Shown: positions 31,186 through 44,300 of the stretch, one piece after another
How positions within the stretch are numbered: the first letter of the stretch is position 1
Layout: the number at the start of each line of letters is the position of its first letter
Assembly (NCBI RefSeq): GCF_964355755.1
Contig: NC_092670.1
Coordinates: forward strand, 25,905,795 to 25,969,794
DNA: 64,000 nt
Direction: 5' to 3'
Source of the DNA: Antedon mediterranea
Taxonomy: Eukaryota > Echinodermata > Crinoidea > Comatulida > Antedonidae
Translations under genes and position numbers: made by a program
Notes under the pieces: model-generated
Seen by the model: the letters and a program-made list of their open reading frames with translations, nothing else
Database searches by the model: none
What the model was told of the DNA's origin: nothing

Positions 31186-31352
31186 TAAGTCGCCCAATTA
31201 AGATTTAAACCCGGAACCTTCTGCTTGATATGCAGATGTCCTAACCATTAGACCACTGGGGCTTTCATGGTATTGTTCAAACCCGATTGGATAGCAACTC
31301 TTTAACACTCTTGGCGTGGCACGGCGGAACAGCACTAGTCCCTAATAATAAT
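31186..31352 (-). mobile_element. tRNA-derived SINE, copy 2
   Basis: Minus strand: leader 'gggactagtgctgttccgcc' to 'acaataccatg', then A-box 'gtggtctaatggttaggaca', anticodon stem TCTGC/GCAGA and B-box 'ggttccgggtttaaatc'. Better preserved than copy 1 at 9088-9250. Confidence 0.8.
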
Positions 31353-32167
31353 TTAATAAATAATGTGTTACATGCAATGCTCATTTTAATTTATTTTTTC
31401 ATTTGTTTGTCCATCTTCAAGAAAATAGACATTTGAATACAATGTTTTCTTATTTGAAATCACTACTATTACAATACACTATACATGTTCATTTCAGAAA
31501 ATACTAAATTTTTACAAATAATGTTTGTTTAATTCATAATGGAAATTTTTTTTTAAATCCACTGTCAACAAATTTTTTTATTAGCATGCATTCACAACCT
31601 ATGAGATGTTAAAAGTGCACCAGTTTTATTTTCAAAAACATTAAAGCCTTGGCATATTTACATAATAGTAGCCAGTAAGTTATTTTAGAGCTCAACATTG
31701 CATTTTAATATAAAGTTTATATATTGTTGTATGTAGTGAGGTTGTTCTTCAATAATGTATATACTTAAACATAATTAATATGGTTGGTAATTTCTACAAA
31801 TCCTGCTAGTTATATTTTCAGGAAGTGCACAAAATAATTTATTATACTGTAGTTAAGCATATAAATAAACATTCAGATAAATAATGATATAAAAAAAAAA
31901 AGATATGACAAAATGAAAAGGATTGACAATTTTCAAATCATTAAGGAGAAATTCCAGCATGTCAGCTATGATTTGATAGCTGTCAGGTATGTAACATTGT
32001 ATGTTATACTGTCATTCCTACTAAAACAATTTATGCATACATGTTTTAAAAGTACAACAGTGTCATGTCAAATCAAAAGTATCATTTTGGTCATACCAAA
32101 CAACCATCTCCATTCAACAAATCATTGAAATTATCAATCATATTTCAAAATGCTGCATACTAGATAA

Positions 32168-32377
32168 TCAGAAAGTTTTAAAACTTGACAAAGAGGTTAC
32201 TGATCCATCAAGAGATGTAGTTGTGGACCTAGGTGGGATGTCGGCAAGAGATGCATGATTGAAAAGTTTATACCATCCTATTACTTTGTTTAAAAGAGAC
32301 ATGTTGTCAAGAAGAATTTCAGCAAGACCTAGGAAATCTTTTTTGTCAATTCTTGCATAGTCACCCCAAACAGTGAT
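32168..32377 (-). CDS. RIMS: RIM last exon (end of C2B, C-terminal tail)
   Basis: Encodes ITVWGDYARIDKKDFLGLAE, ILLDNMSLLNKVIGWYKLF, then a serine/threonine tail with TTTSLDGSVTSLSSFKTF. Stop TGA at 32170-32168. Acceptor TTTTTCTAG, phase 0. AATAAA on this strand occurs about 325 nt (near 31840) and 540 nt (near 31627) past the stop. Confidence 0.95.
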   Translation of the reverse strand: MTVWGDYARIDKKDFLGLAEILLDNMSLLNKVIGWYKLFNHASLADIPPRSTTTSLDGSVTSLSSFKTF

Positions 32378-35300
32378 CTAGAAAAACAAGCATGACAGAA
32401 TATTTAATGCATATTTTTTTCAAAATGAGAAATTGCTGTATACTTATTTAAACAAATAATCTGTACTACCTACCTGAAAAAAAAAAACACTAAAAAACTT
32501 TCTGACTACATAACCTATCCAAGTTTATTCAAGTTTTCAAGAAAGTAGTAGTAGTATGGATAACGAAGCAAAAACTATGAAAATCTTCTTTTTAATATAT
32601 AGGGCCTAAAAACTGAAAATGATCTTTTTGAAAATGCTTTTAACTTTCCATTAAATTACGTATATAATATATAGCTCCTTGTCAAATAGACTAGGGTTTT
32701 CCTTTTTATTATTATCACATGGTATCATGTACAAATTTACGTGCAAAGGTAAGAATTACAACAATAAAACGGTAAACTCCACACTCTTTATAGGATTTTC
32801 TGTTCAAAAGATTTATTTAAAAAAAATTGTTTTTGTTTAATCAAGATCATTACTGACATTTTATTTTATCATGCGCAAATCCAAGATGCACATGCGTTAA
32901 AATAAGAGCGCAAAAATGTAATGACCTATGCATATATCCTATGACCTGATGCATAGTGTCATATACCGTACGGTACAGTATATACTAAGATATATCTATA
33001 TACAGTGTAGCATTCATGAAATTACGGCACACACATTTTTTTGTTATGATGACATTATCAAATACAACAAGATGACAATTTTGGAAGATAATAATACCAA
33101 ATATATATAACGTTTGTAAGAAAATTAAACATGTAGAAGTACGGTGCGCACTCTTTTAAATTTATATATTATACAACTTTGACGAAAGAGAAAAAAATGA
33201 TAATGTCCCAAAACATAACCGAATAATGATAATTTTTAGTGGGGTTTCTGTTATTTTTTCAAGAAAACTCAAAATTAGAGACCTCTTTTTAGTGTGTTTT
33301 CGAGATGTTTAAAAAAAGAGAACCCTACTATAAAACACATCTGAGAAGGTCAATATGGGAACTCTCCGTAGAGAGCGTTTTGAATTAAATAAATAATGTT
33401 TTTTTATTATTTCTTTCATTAATTAATGAAACATTGTACGGTACAGTATATGAAAATCTTGCCTATTTCCATATGCATGCATTCAGAGACTAGTCTGTAG
33501 CAGGAGGTGGACACTAACCATGTGCTCAAGCCTGGCCAGCACTGTTGGCATTGTGTGCAATTGGTACTAAAATTTATATATTTATATAGATATTTATTAA
33601 GATACCTTAAAAAATTGAGTGGTATGTAGATCATGTCTTAATTTCAAGATATGAAATGGTAATATGTCCTCTGTAGGGTATCAACTAAAAACTTACTCTT
33701 AAAACTTTGCCCCTGTAATCTTCATCAAAGAGCAATGATTGCCTATACTCTGGATTTAAGGTCCTCCTTGCTATTTTGGTTTTTCGTTTTCCGATGCATC
33801 GGTTTCCGTCCATTAAATACAACTTCACCCATGGGGCTGAAAGAAACAAATGATCAAGAACAAACTAACACAACATACATCACAATTGTGTTTCAAATTG
33901 AAATTTAATTTAAAATTTAGAAGAACTTTCATTTTCTATTAAAAGTCACTGGAGGTTTTCCCAATAAATAAATAAATTTTGGAGTCATAAGTATTTTTAA
34001 ATACTTATGAATCCAAAATTAATTTAAAAGCAATTATACATAATACCAAGAATATCGGAAATCTAAATTAGGTATTTGCAAAAATACACATACAGTAATT
34101 GTTAATGAGTAAAAATTATTAATGACAATTTTGCTCCTTTGGACCTAAATTCCTTCTGCAAATGAATAGCAATAAACACATATATTCAGGCATTTCATTT
34201 CAAGAAAATGTATTAATTTTAAAATAACAATACATGACATAATTACAAAATTGTAAAGGCCGTTATTGAGTATCCTGTATTAGAAGAAAACAAAGTTTCT
34301 TGTCACACGCAGGATCCCTAAAAAAAGACGTTTGAGGAATTGACCTGTGTATAAGACAATTTATGTCAAATTTCTGTGTCAAAGGTCTTTTACACCGAAA
34401 TATATGGTATTCAAAATTGCTCAATGACATTCGTCTAGAAAAAACATTCTGATTGTCTCAAGAATTAAAATCCATAAAAAAAAATGTAAGGTTATATAAT
34501 AATGATTTCTTACATTTCACAGTATGTGCTCTGCTAAACTGGCAAATCATAATAAACAATAGATCACCTATTGATTGATAAAGTCAATTTCATACATAAT
34601 TGGCTTGGTAGGGTGGAAAATTGCTACACTGACCTGGTAAAATCTTAGCAGATGGTTTTGCAACTAGGCCTCTAGCTTGAATTACTTCAACTAACAACTG
34701 GCCATTTTTCTCCTGTAAACTAAGCTGAATATCCCCTAATGCTGGTGTGCCAAGTACTTGTCGACCAACCAATTGCGATGGGCCTAGGCCATCCAAGAAA
34801 TCATTAAAATGTGGTTCATTTCCAGTCATTCGAGGCATCCACACCCTGTGAATAATCAAATATAAATATGAATAATAATTATTTCCACTTTAATAAAGTT
34901 TGTATTTTAACGTAACAGTTGGATTTAATACATTTCTCATTTATATTTATTCAAAATGCAGTGCTTTTGAGTCATTCCAGTGCATTTATACTAATTATTA
35001 TTTTATTAATCCCAGGCTCATCCCATGGTATCTGTTTGTATTTGTATGTGTATGAGTGTCTTCCACCGATTTAATCAATAAATTGTTTATTATCTGAAAC
35101 CGAATTTACAAACGTATCATATATGTGCAAATATAAGAAGGTGTACATAAATTAATTTAAATAAGCCTGCAAAAAGTTTTCCAAAAAAAAATTACTTTTA
35201 TACGCACCAATGATAGTTATATAGAAGACTACATTAACCAGCAGACTTTCAAAAGTTACAGTTCTGCTCTTTTATTTTATTAAAATTATTATACTTTTGT

Positions 35301-38300
35301 CAAGCATTAATTTCTGTGCCATTTTAAAAATAACTTTATGTATCAACTTGCTCCTATGAAGGTACTAAAATCAATTATTTTTCCTCCAAGACCAAACAAC
35401 AATTTTGCGTCTAATAAATCTGCTCTAATAACCTAAAAAGACACTCTCTCACTCACACTAATATGTCTTAACATTGAAAATCATTTTCAAAGCAAGTTTG
35501 TTAGTCTAGGGGCACCAATGACAAAAATATTTCCAGTGGGTTCACTTATAACTCCTATTTGGGCTAGATTCAGTAGCCTAGTTTAATTCTGTAAACATAA
35601 TTTGTTAAAATACAAAATGAAAAAATACTCTTGTATTGCGACAGTAAGAAAAATGTACTTATAAACTTACGTATTAGTATTGTCTAAGCTTCCTACACTA
35701 CAGATGCTACCATCAGTACTCTCGCGACTCGCTTGTGGCGTTAAACCACGCTTTACATCCACAATACCTGTACCTACTTCCTCGCTTCTTTGTATTGTTG
35801 ACCTCTTTTTACCTACATTGAGCATTTGATAAAAATAAAAAATACATTGATTTTAAACTAATTTTATTATTTGATTTTTTTTTCATGGTGCAATTTACTA
35901 TTCTAACACAGAATATATCAAAAAACACTTTTTAACAAAAATTCAAAGGATACAAACCTGTTAAATTTGATGTGCTGTTACTTTTTTTATTAAGCCCTAC
36001 AAATGCTGCTACTTTTGATAAACTAGTTCGACGTTTCTTTAAATCTGCTATGTTTATGCTATCTGTAGCCGAGTCTGATATGCTTCCATCACTACGGTCA
36101 TATGAATAAACCTCTGCACTACTTGTACTTCGACTCAAAATTTTCTTAGGATATGGCGATCGCTCCTCCATTTTTGCTTTCAAATCACTTTAAAAAAAAA
36201 TTTTTCTTATTAGAATTATCTTCATATTGGTCACAAAATATTAAATGATAGCAAATTTGATATATTATTTTTGTACATAGTGAATAGGAAGGTAATTTTA
36301 AACAAGTTGTCAAATCTGACAAATAATAAAATGATGATAATAATAATAATATATGAGTTCCTTAAATGCAGAGGTAAATTATGTTTAATTGTATTTACCG
36401 CATAACACAAATATATTTATTTTCTTGCCTAAACTTTCTGCCATCCACTATTTGTATGATCACAGACCATATGACCATACATTATTACATACCTAATTGG
36501 GATAATATAGATGTACTACACAAAGAACAAGTTTGGCTCAAACGTAAAATTAAAGAATCCATCAGCATAAGGAAACAAGATAAAAAGATGAATAGAGACG
36601 AAGGCGCGCACCAACTATCTCATATTTATGATCAACTCCTGATGACTGGTCCCCTAGGCTACACACCAAAAACATCCAGTGGCTGGAAAGGAGACCAATC
36701 GGCGTTATAACGCATAGCAACTGAAGAAGTCAAGCTGACAGCTTGACAAAACTGTCTTGCAAACGCAAGTTTACATTACTGGTTTACTATCAAGGAACTA
36801 CATATCAAAATACAAATACTATATAATTTTATCATTTCTCCTACCAATGCTTTTTTTATAGAATTATTTTAAAAATATAAATAAAAACACACAGAAACTA
36901 ATAAAATTCAGACCAGACATTAAGTATTCGAGCCACAGACCCCCATGGGGCAGCAAAACAATCAAACCTTTTCCGCTGGTAAACACTGTTTTTTTGCACG
37001 TGTTCTGTGACGTGTGTCAGAAAGTAAGTCAGTGTCGCCGTCACAAATACATTGCAGGTTAACTTTTATTATTATTTTCACATTCGTCATTTGTATCACA
37101 AACTCGACTCGTGGAAAGGCCACCTTTAATTTATTTGATGGTAAACAATTATAAATCCAATTCGTTTTTATACTGTATATACTTAGACACAAAATAGAGA
37201 TTACACTAACAACCTTTTATTTTCTTCAGGTCATAATGGCATAATCTTTTTTTTTGTGCGCAATATTATACCTTGAATACCTTGAACCGTAGGACTTTGA
37301 GAACTAGCTCATTTGTCCCTCCATTGTCATCAATGAGAACTCCTCGATAACATATGGGCGAAACTTGAGATGGTGGTCAGACCATAACTTTGCAATGCCG
37401 GTTTTGAACTTGTTAATCGTTGGTTCAGTCACAATATGGTTTGGTAGCGAGTTCCAATCATTTATAACTCTAACTGCATATGCTCTTTTTCTAATGTTTT
37501 TATTATATTTGGATTTCGATACCTTAAAAACATTCCCCCTGGTTTGCTGGTACTGTATTTAGATCTTTGAAATAATTTTCCTGCCTCAATATTATCAAAT
37601 TTATGAAAGATTTTAAACGTTTGAATTAAATCCAGTAACTTCAATCTCTCTGCATATGGCTTACTCCTCAATTCAGACACTAACCTTGTGGATCTCTGTT
37701 GGACTTTTTCTAAACGATTGTAATCTTTCTGATACAGAGGTGTCCATGAACACCATATTCCAATATAGGTCTGATCATAGATTTGTACAGATACATATAA
37801 CTCTTACTATCAAGATACTTTAAAGATCTAGTCACCATACTGAGTATCCTGTTTGCAGATTTAACAACCTTGGAAGTATGGGCAGAGAAGTCTCAATTTA
37901 TGATCAATCAGTATTCATAAATCTGTTTCTTGAAAAACGCTATCAATACCAACTTTGTTATCACCAAGGCCAATAAAGTATTCATACATCAAATTCTTTG
38001 ACCCAAAATGAATGACTTTACACTTGGTCAAATTAAACGGTAGCTGCCAAAATAAAGTATTCATACATCAAATTCTTTGACCCAAAATGAATGACTTCAC
38101 ACTTGGTCAATTTAAACGGTAGCTGCCAAAATAAAGTATTCATACATCAAATTCTTTGACCCATAATGAATGACTTTACACTTGGTCAAATTAAACGGTA
38201 GCTGCCAAAATAAAGTATTGATACATCAAATTCTTTGACCCATAATGAATGACTTCACACTTGGTCAATTTAAACGGTAGCTGCCAAAATAAAGTATTCA

Positions 38301-41300
38301 TACATCAAATTCTTTGACCCATAATGAATGACTTTACACTTGGTCAAATTAAACGGTAGCTGCCAAAATAAAGTATTCATACATCAAATTCTTTGACCCA
38401 TAATGAATGACTTCACACTTGGTCAATTTAAACGGTAGCTGCCAAAATAAAGTATTGATACATCAAATTCTTGACCCATAATGAATGACTTCACACTTGG
38501 TCAATTTAAACGGTAGCTGCCAAAATAAAGTATTGATACATCAAATTCTTTGACCCATAATGAATGACTTCACACTTGGTCAATTTAAACGGTAGCTGCC
38601 AAAATAAAGTATTGATACATCAAATTCTTTGACCCATAATGAATGACTTCACACTTGGTCAAATTAAACGGTAGCTGCTGCCAATCATGAGACCATTTGC
38701 ACATCAATATCAGTCTGCATTACATTTCTAGTATCTGAATCGGATTGAATTATTCTGAACAACTTTGTATCGTCTGCAAAGAGCTTAATGACAGATTGGG
38801 AAATAGCGTCTGGTAGATCATTTATAAAAATGACAAATAATAATGGCACCAGGACACTGTCCTGTGGCACTCCGCTAATAACATCTCGCCACACCGACTT
38901 CTTCCCATGTTGCTAGAAATACCATAAGACCTGAGTTTAGATAACAATCTACCATGAGGCACTTTATCAAAGGCCTTCTGAAAGTCAAAATAAATACAAT
39001 CAAAAGAAAAACCTTTATCCAACCATACTGACCACAAATCAATGACCTCAATTAACCGAGTTGTACACGACTTGCCAGAGCAAAAACCATGTTGAAATTA
39101 AATGATGTGATTCTAGATGTTTGTATATTTTGTCTTTAACAAGTTTTTCCATTGACTTACACATTACAGAAGTTAAGCTAACTGGTCTATAATTGAGAGG
39201 TTCAGACTTATCACCTTTTTTATACAAAGGGACAACATCGGCTCTTTTCCATGAGTCTGGAACTACTCCTTCAAACATCAATTTATTAAAAAAATAAAGT
39301 AACTACTCCACGAATTGTTTCTGCAGTTTCTTTCAATACACGAGAATTAATCATGTCTGGACCAGGAGATTTATTTACATCTAAGCTCTTGAAATATTCA
39401 ATAACTTTGTCTACTTCAAACATAACTGAATCGATCAAAGCATCCATCTTTACTTCATCAAAATTGGGAGGTTGGGTTAAATCTTCCTCAGTAAAAACCT
39501 GAACAAAGGCAGTATTAAAAACTTCTGCTTTCACTGAATTAGAAGACACAAAAACATTTTATATTCAGACCGCTCTGCTTGGGTTCTATCATGAGATACA
39601 CTTATATTACAAACTTATAGTAAAAACCTGATTTTATCAAATTTCAAATCATAATTTCTGTAGAGTTTCAAAAACATGTATGACAACCATGTAGCCCTCT
39701 CTCTGATTTATAACGTATGACATGCAAGTGGAGTTTATCGTGTGGATAACTAACAAATCTAGTTGTTATTTGTTGTTTTAGTACATGCCGCATCCATCTA
39801 AAGACGAACTTATAACGACGCAATTCGTGTGATATTTTTACTGGTTAATACCACTTCCGTTATCTAGCCTATGGATCAAGGAATCGTTGAGCCCCTTAAG
39901 AGGCGGTACAAGAAACACTTATTGTGACACATATTGAGTGCACCAGATTAGACGCCAATTCCGGAAAGAATAAAGAATGTAACTATCAAAGACTGTGTGT
40001 TGGAGAGCTGACGCATGGGAAAATGCAACTGAAAAAAGCTTGTCAAGATCTTGGAGAAAGTTGCTAGGAGACATTTTCGAGGTGCAAACAGATGATGAAA
40101 ATTGTGAGGAAGAATGGTGGATAATGAGGATACAAACGTCTTTAACATAATGTTCCGGGAACTCGGTTAGAAAACAGACAAAGAGGGATGGATTGAACCA
40201 GAGACTTGGTTGCAGGAAGACACTGCAGATCCTGATTACCAGATGTTGACAAATTAGGAAATTGTGGCAGAAGCCATCAAAGACGATAACCAGTTACAGT
40301 TTGATATTGTTGACACGCCTTATATTATTTTGTTATGTTATTTTATCACATACTTTACATTCGGTTAATTATTTTTTAGCAGGTGAGTCAGGGGCAGATT
40401 TATATTTGTAAAAAAAATAAAAACGAAGGGAAAAGACAATGCACATATATTGCATGCAATGTTATAACTTTGCCGTCGCCCAAATTTCCTGTTTTTTTCA
40501 TTTAGTTGTGATTGTCGCTGAGATTAAACAAAAGAAAAGACATACTGTTCCCGTTACAATGATCACCGTCAAGTGATACGTTTCTGTAAATAAAGAATTG
40601 CCTATTTTCTCCTGAAAAATAAACACATTTTGGTCCCTGGATTTAACATGATATTGATGTGTGTATCGTACTCATACAGCAGGCTGGGGCACAAACGATT
40701 CGTACAAAGGACACCATCAGACAACTGCATTCGCCTACCTATTATATACATAAAAAATGGAACGCTATGGTTACCTACACAGTATGTGTGGCTATATAGT
40801 ATAGTGTATCATATGATCATAGAGGATATGTTATTAATAATATAGTACACTAACTGTGGTGACGGTGTACTGTAGTTTACATTATAGCAACCGATTTTGT
40901 TTCAGGCCACCCACCGATACGTACTCAACTGTATCAATACCTATTTATATTGATAGATTTAATTTCCTCAACAAATTAATGTAAATAAATATTGAGCTAT
41001 AATAACCATTTTGTGCTTTTTTTGGGGCTTCACCTAGACGTACGTTCACAAACCAAAATACTGAGTGAATGACATTGTCAACAAAATGTTATCGTCCTTT
41101 ATAGTTATGTGTGTTTATTGGAGGGAAAAAGTATGACTGTTTTGGTCATTAGTAGCATGCTACATGAGAGTGCCTTTTCCTGTAAATTAGAGGAGTCATT
41201 ATCATGAATTTTATGTGCGAGAGTACCATATCCGGCCATCTGGGACGTCATTAATAACAAAGTTCGCTTTGCCACAGGTCATGTCGACGGCCCTGGAAAA

Positions 41301-44300
41301 ACACTTTTTTTCAGCCGTGCAAATGCTTACTTGCGCGAAGCGCCCTGTTGTAACGTTTTTACTCAAAATAGACCTATGGAGGCCACCTTTTAACAGGCCA
41401 GTACCTCAGTTTTCTTATTTAAAATATCAATTTTTAATACATTTACATAAACGCGAGAGTGCCATTTCTGACCATCTAGAGGTGTTATATTTTCAAAATC
41501 GCCCTATCCATGGTGGGACTGAGTTGGTGTGGACTCTCTACAGTAGGTCCCCAAAAATAAGACAAATAGATATGGAAACAGTGCAATCCCGTTTCTTACT
41601 CGCTGCCTTAAATAATAAAAGAAATGAATAATGTAACCAACTATTAATTTGGCATATATTGGAAATTTTTTTCAATTGTACCATTTTATTTTAATTTCTC
41701 ATTTAATTTTGTATATAATGTTTCTGTAAATATTTAGTTGTAATTATTTAATTGTCTGAAGTCGACTGATGTAAACTTTAATTAAGAAATAAATGTAAAT
41801 TCTGCAACTTAAATATAAGACTATATCTTTATACTGATGAATGACGGGTAAATGTGCAATACCTGAACGAATACAGGAATATAAGTGCTATATGTTTTAC
41901 TGAAACTTGGTTATCGGAAAAACAATGATGATCAGGTTAATATTGTAGGCCTTAAAATCATAAGTTACCGAACTTAGGTGTTGCTTATCATAATTTAGTT
42001 TTACTCAACCCAAAGGAAATATCTACTGGACAATTGATGCTGTTGAGGGTGCTTTTGAATGCACAGATTGAAATATTTTCAAAGATGACTATTATGACAT
42101 TAATGAAGCAGCTGATTCAATTAGTAGTATTAAATTTGTACTGATATTCCTATTCCCACTATTAAAGTGGTTAAGATGTAAATAATAAACAGAGGATAAC
42201 TAAAGGAATCAAACATATAATTAATAGAAAGAAACAGGCCAATCGTATTGTATTCCAACAGGAGGGGGAACCAACAAGATGGCTGCAGTAAATGTGTTTA
42301 AAAACATTATTTAATATAAAAAATAATAATCTAAAATAATACATTAAAACCACATAAATTACAACACATATTCTTGCCAAAGCACAGTGAAGTTTTTATA
42401 AAAATAAAAATATTGTTAATCGCAATGGAATGAATAATTTCTTGGTAATCTATCATTTTTTGTATACGAGGATTAGCAACTGGCTTTCCAACAAATACCA
42501 GCGTACATCATTTAAAGGTATTTTTTCAAGTTAATTGCCTATCAATAGTGGTGTTATTCAAGGTAGTAAGCTTGGTCCTACCCTATTTTTATGTTTTATT
42601 AATGACATTGTTAGCAGCTTTTCTTGTCATCTGTATGCTGATGATCTCATTATATTAAGTTCATTTAAAGACCCTTCTTTTGATAAATTGCCCATTTTAG
42701 CATCTCATTTAGAATCCTGGTCCCTTAACAATGGTTTACCCTCGCCCCTAATAAATGTAAAATTAAAAATTCTTCCGTAGAATACCTACTGTGTTCCCCC
42801 TTTACACCTTTATGGAACTATAGTATAACAGGTCCATCATTTAAAGTACCTTGGCATTTTAATTTCTGACAACCTTAAGTGGCACACTCAAATTTCTTCT
42901 GTCTACAAATCTGCTATCAGAAAAATCTCTATTCTTAAATACCTTAAACACTCTCTTGATTTTGATACTATTGCTTTTTTATATAAATCCTACATACAAC
43001 CTGCTATTGAATACTCTTGCTCTACCTATGGTCTCCTCCTCCAATGTGAAATCGCCCGAATTAAACGCCTCGAACTCTACGTCGCTAAACTCCTCTCTGA
43101 TCATGCTACTTATTCTACCTATCCCGCCATTTTTTCTAATTTCAATATTATTACCTTCTCTTTAAGGCATCAGTATTTTTTACTTAAATTTATTTGTGCC
43201 ATCACGCAGTCCCCTGAACACCCTCTTCGTCAATTTCTTCCTCCTGTTTGTACAATGTCTATGGTCCTTCGCCATAATCAACACTCTTCTCATCTTCCTT
43301 TTAAAGGACATACTACTCGTTTTCTTCACTCTACTCTACCTCACTCACTCTCACTCACTCAATCTTTTCATCTTAACGTGTCTTCCTCTTCTGTGCTTGA
43401 CATTAAAACTGCCCTTAAGATGTAACCTATAATTGTTTACACTTTTAATAATTATTATAATAACTATAACAATAATCATAATAAAAATAATTACAATAAT
43501 TAAAAATAACTACTACGGTAGTAATGACTATAATTTTTATGTGTTTAAATTTTAAATGTAAATATGTATAATTATGTTTGTATGATGTAGTATGTTTAAG
43601 CGGATATTAGCCCTTGATGGCATTTGCAGCAATAAAGAAATTGAATTGAATTATTATTTTAAATGTAGGCTTATTGATGGTAATTCTTATGTTCATTTAA
43701 AAGACCTAGGCCTAAGTGAATTTGTTATTGCCAAGGAATCATTAATTAGTAATCATCTGTATATTATTCTTTGCAATGTAAGGTAAATACAAGGCCTAAC
43801 TAGGCAGGCATATTACATAAAGGAGGCCTAGCTACCTGACCCAGTAGATATTCGAATTGTTGTTGGCTATGTAGTCAGGTCAGTCAAACATCTGGACTGC
43901 TATCGGTCAAGCTGTATTCCGATACAACCTGTATCAGCTACAATACTACCAAAGGTCTAGTTGTCATCAAATCTGAAAGCTATACTGGCGGAGACACTTG
44001 TTGTCCCTAGTAGGTTTAACCAAGTCAGGCAGGTTTCAGGCTCTTCAGGCCTATGGTAGTATGAGTCAGTCGAGTCCCACACTGGAATTTTCAGTGTGAG
44101 GAGGGGAAGTTGGACCTCCTATCAGAATAAGATCAATAAAGATAAATTATCTTTAGATCGGGCTGGAGCCCAAGAAATCCATTTCAACCTCCACCAACAC
44201 GCCTTGCCAGCGTGGTGCGACTAGGCAAATTACCTTTACCAATTATGAAGAGAAGTAACACTAGAGGTCGTAATGCGCATGACCATAACGAGTTAGGAAA

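Noticed and set aside
37968-38680. CRISPR-like regular array
   Set aside because: The whole 79-bp unit is repeated, no unique spacers, and it derives from LINE coding sequence.
41215-41631. 138-residue ORF as a gene
   Set aside because: No recognisable domain, overlaps a duplicated repeat-like segment, and no exon structure.
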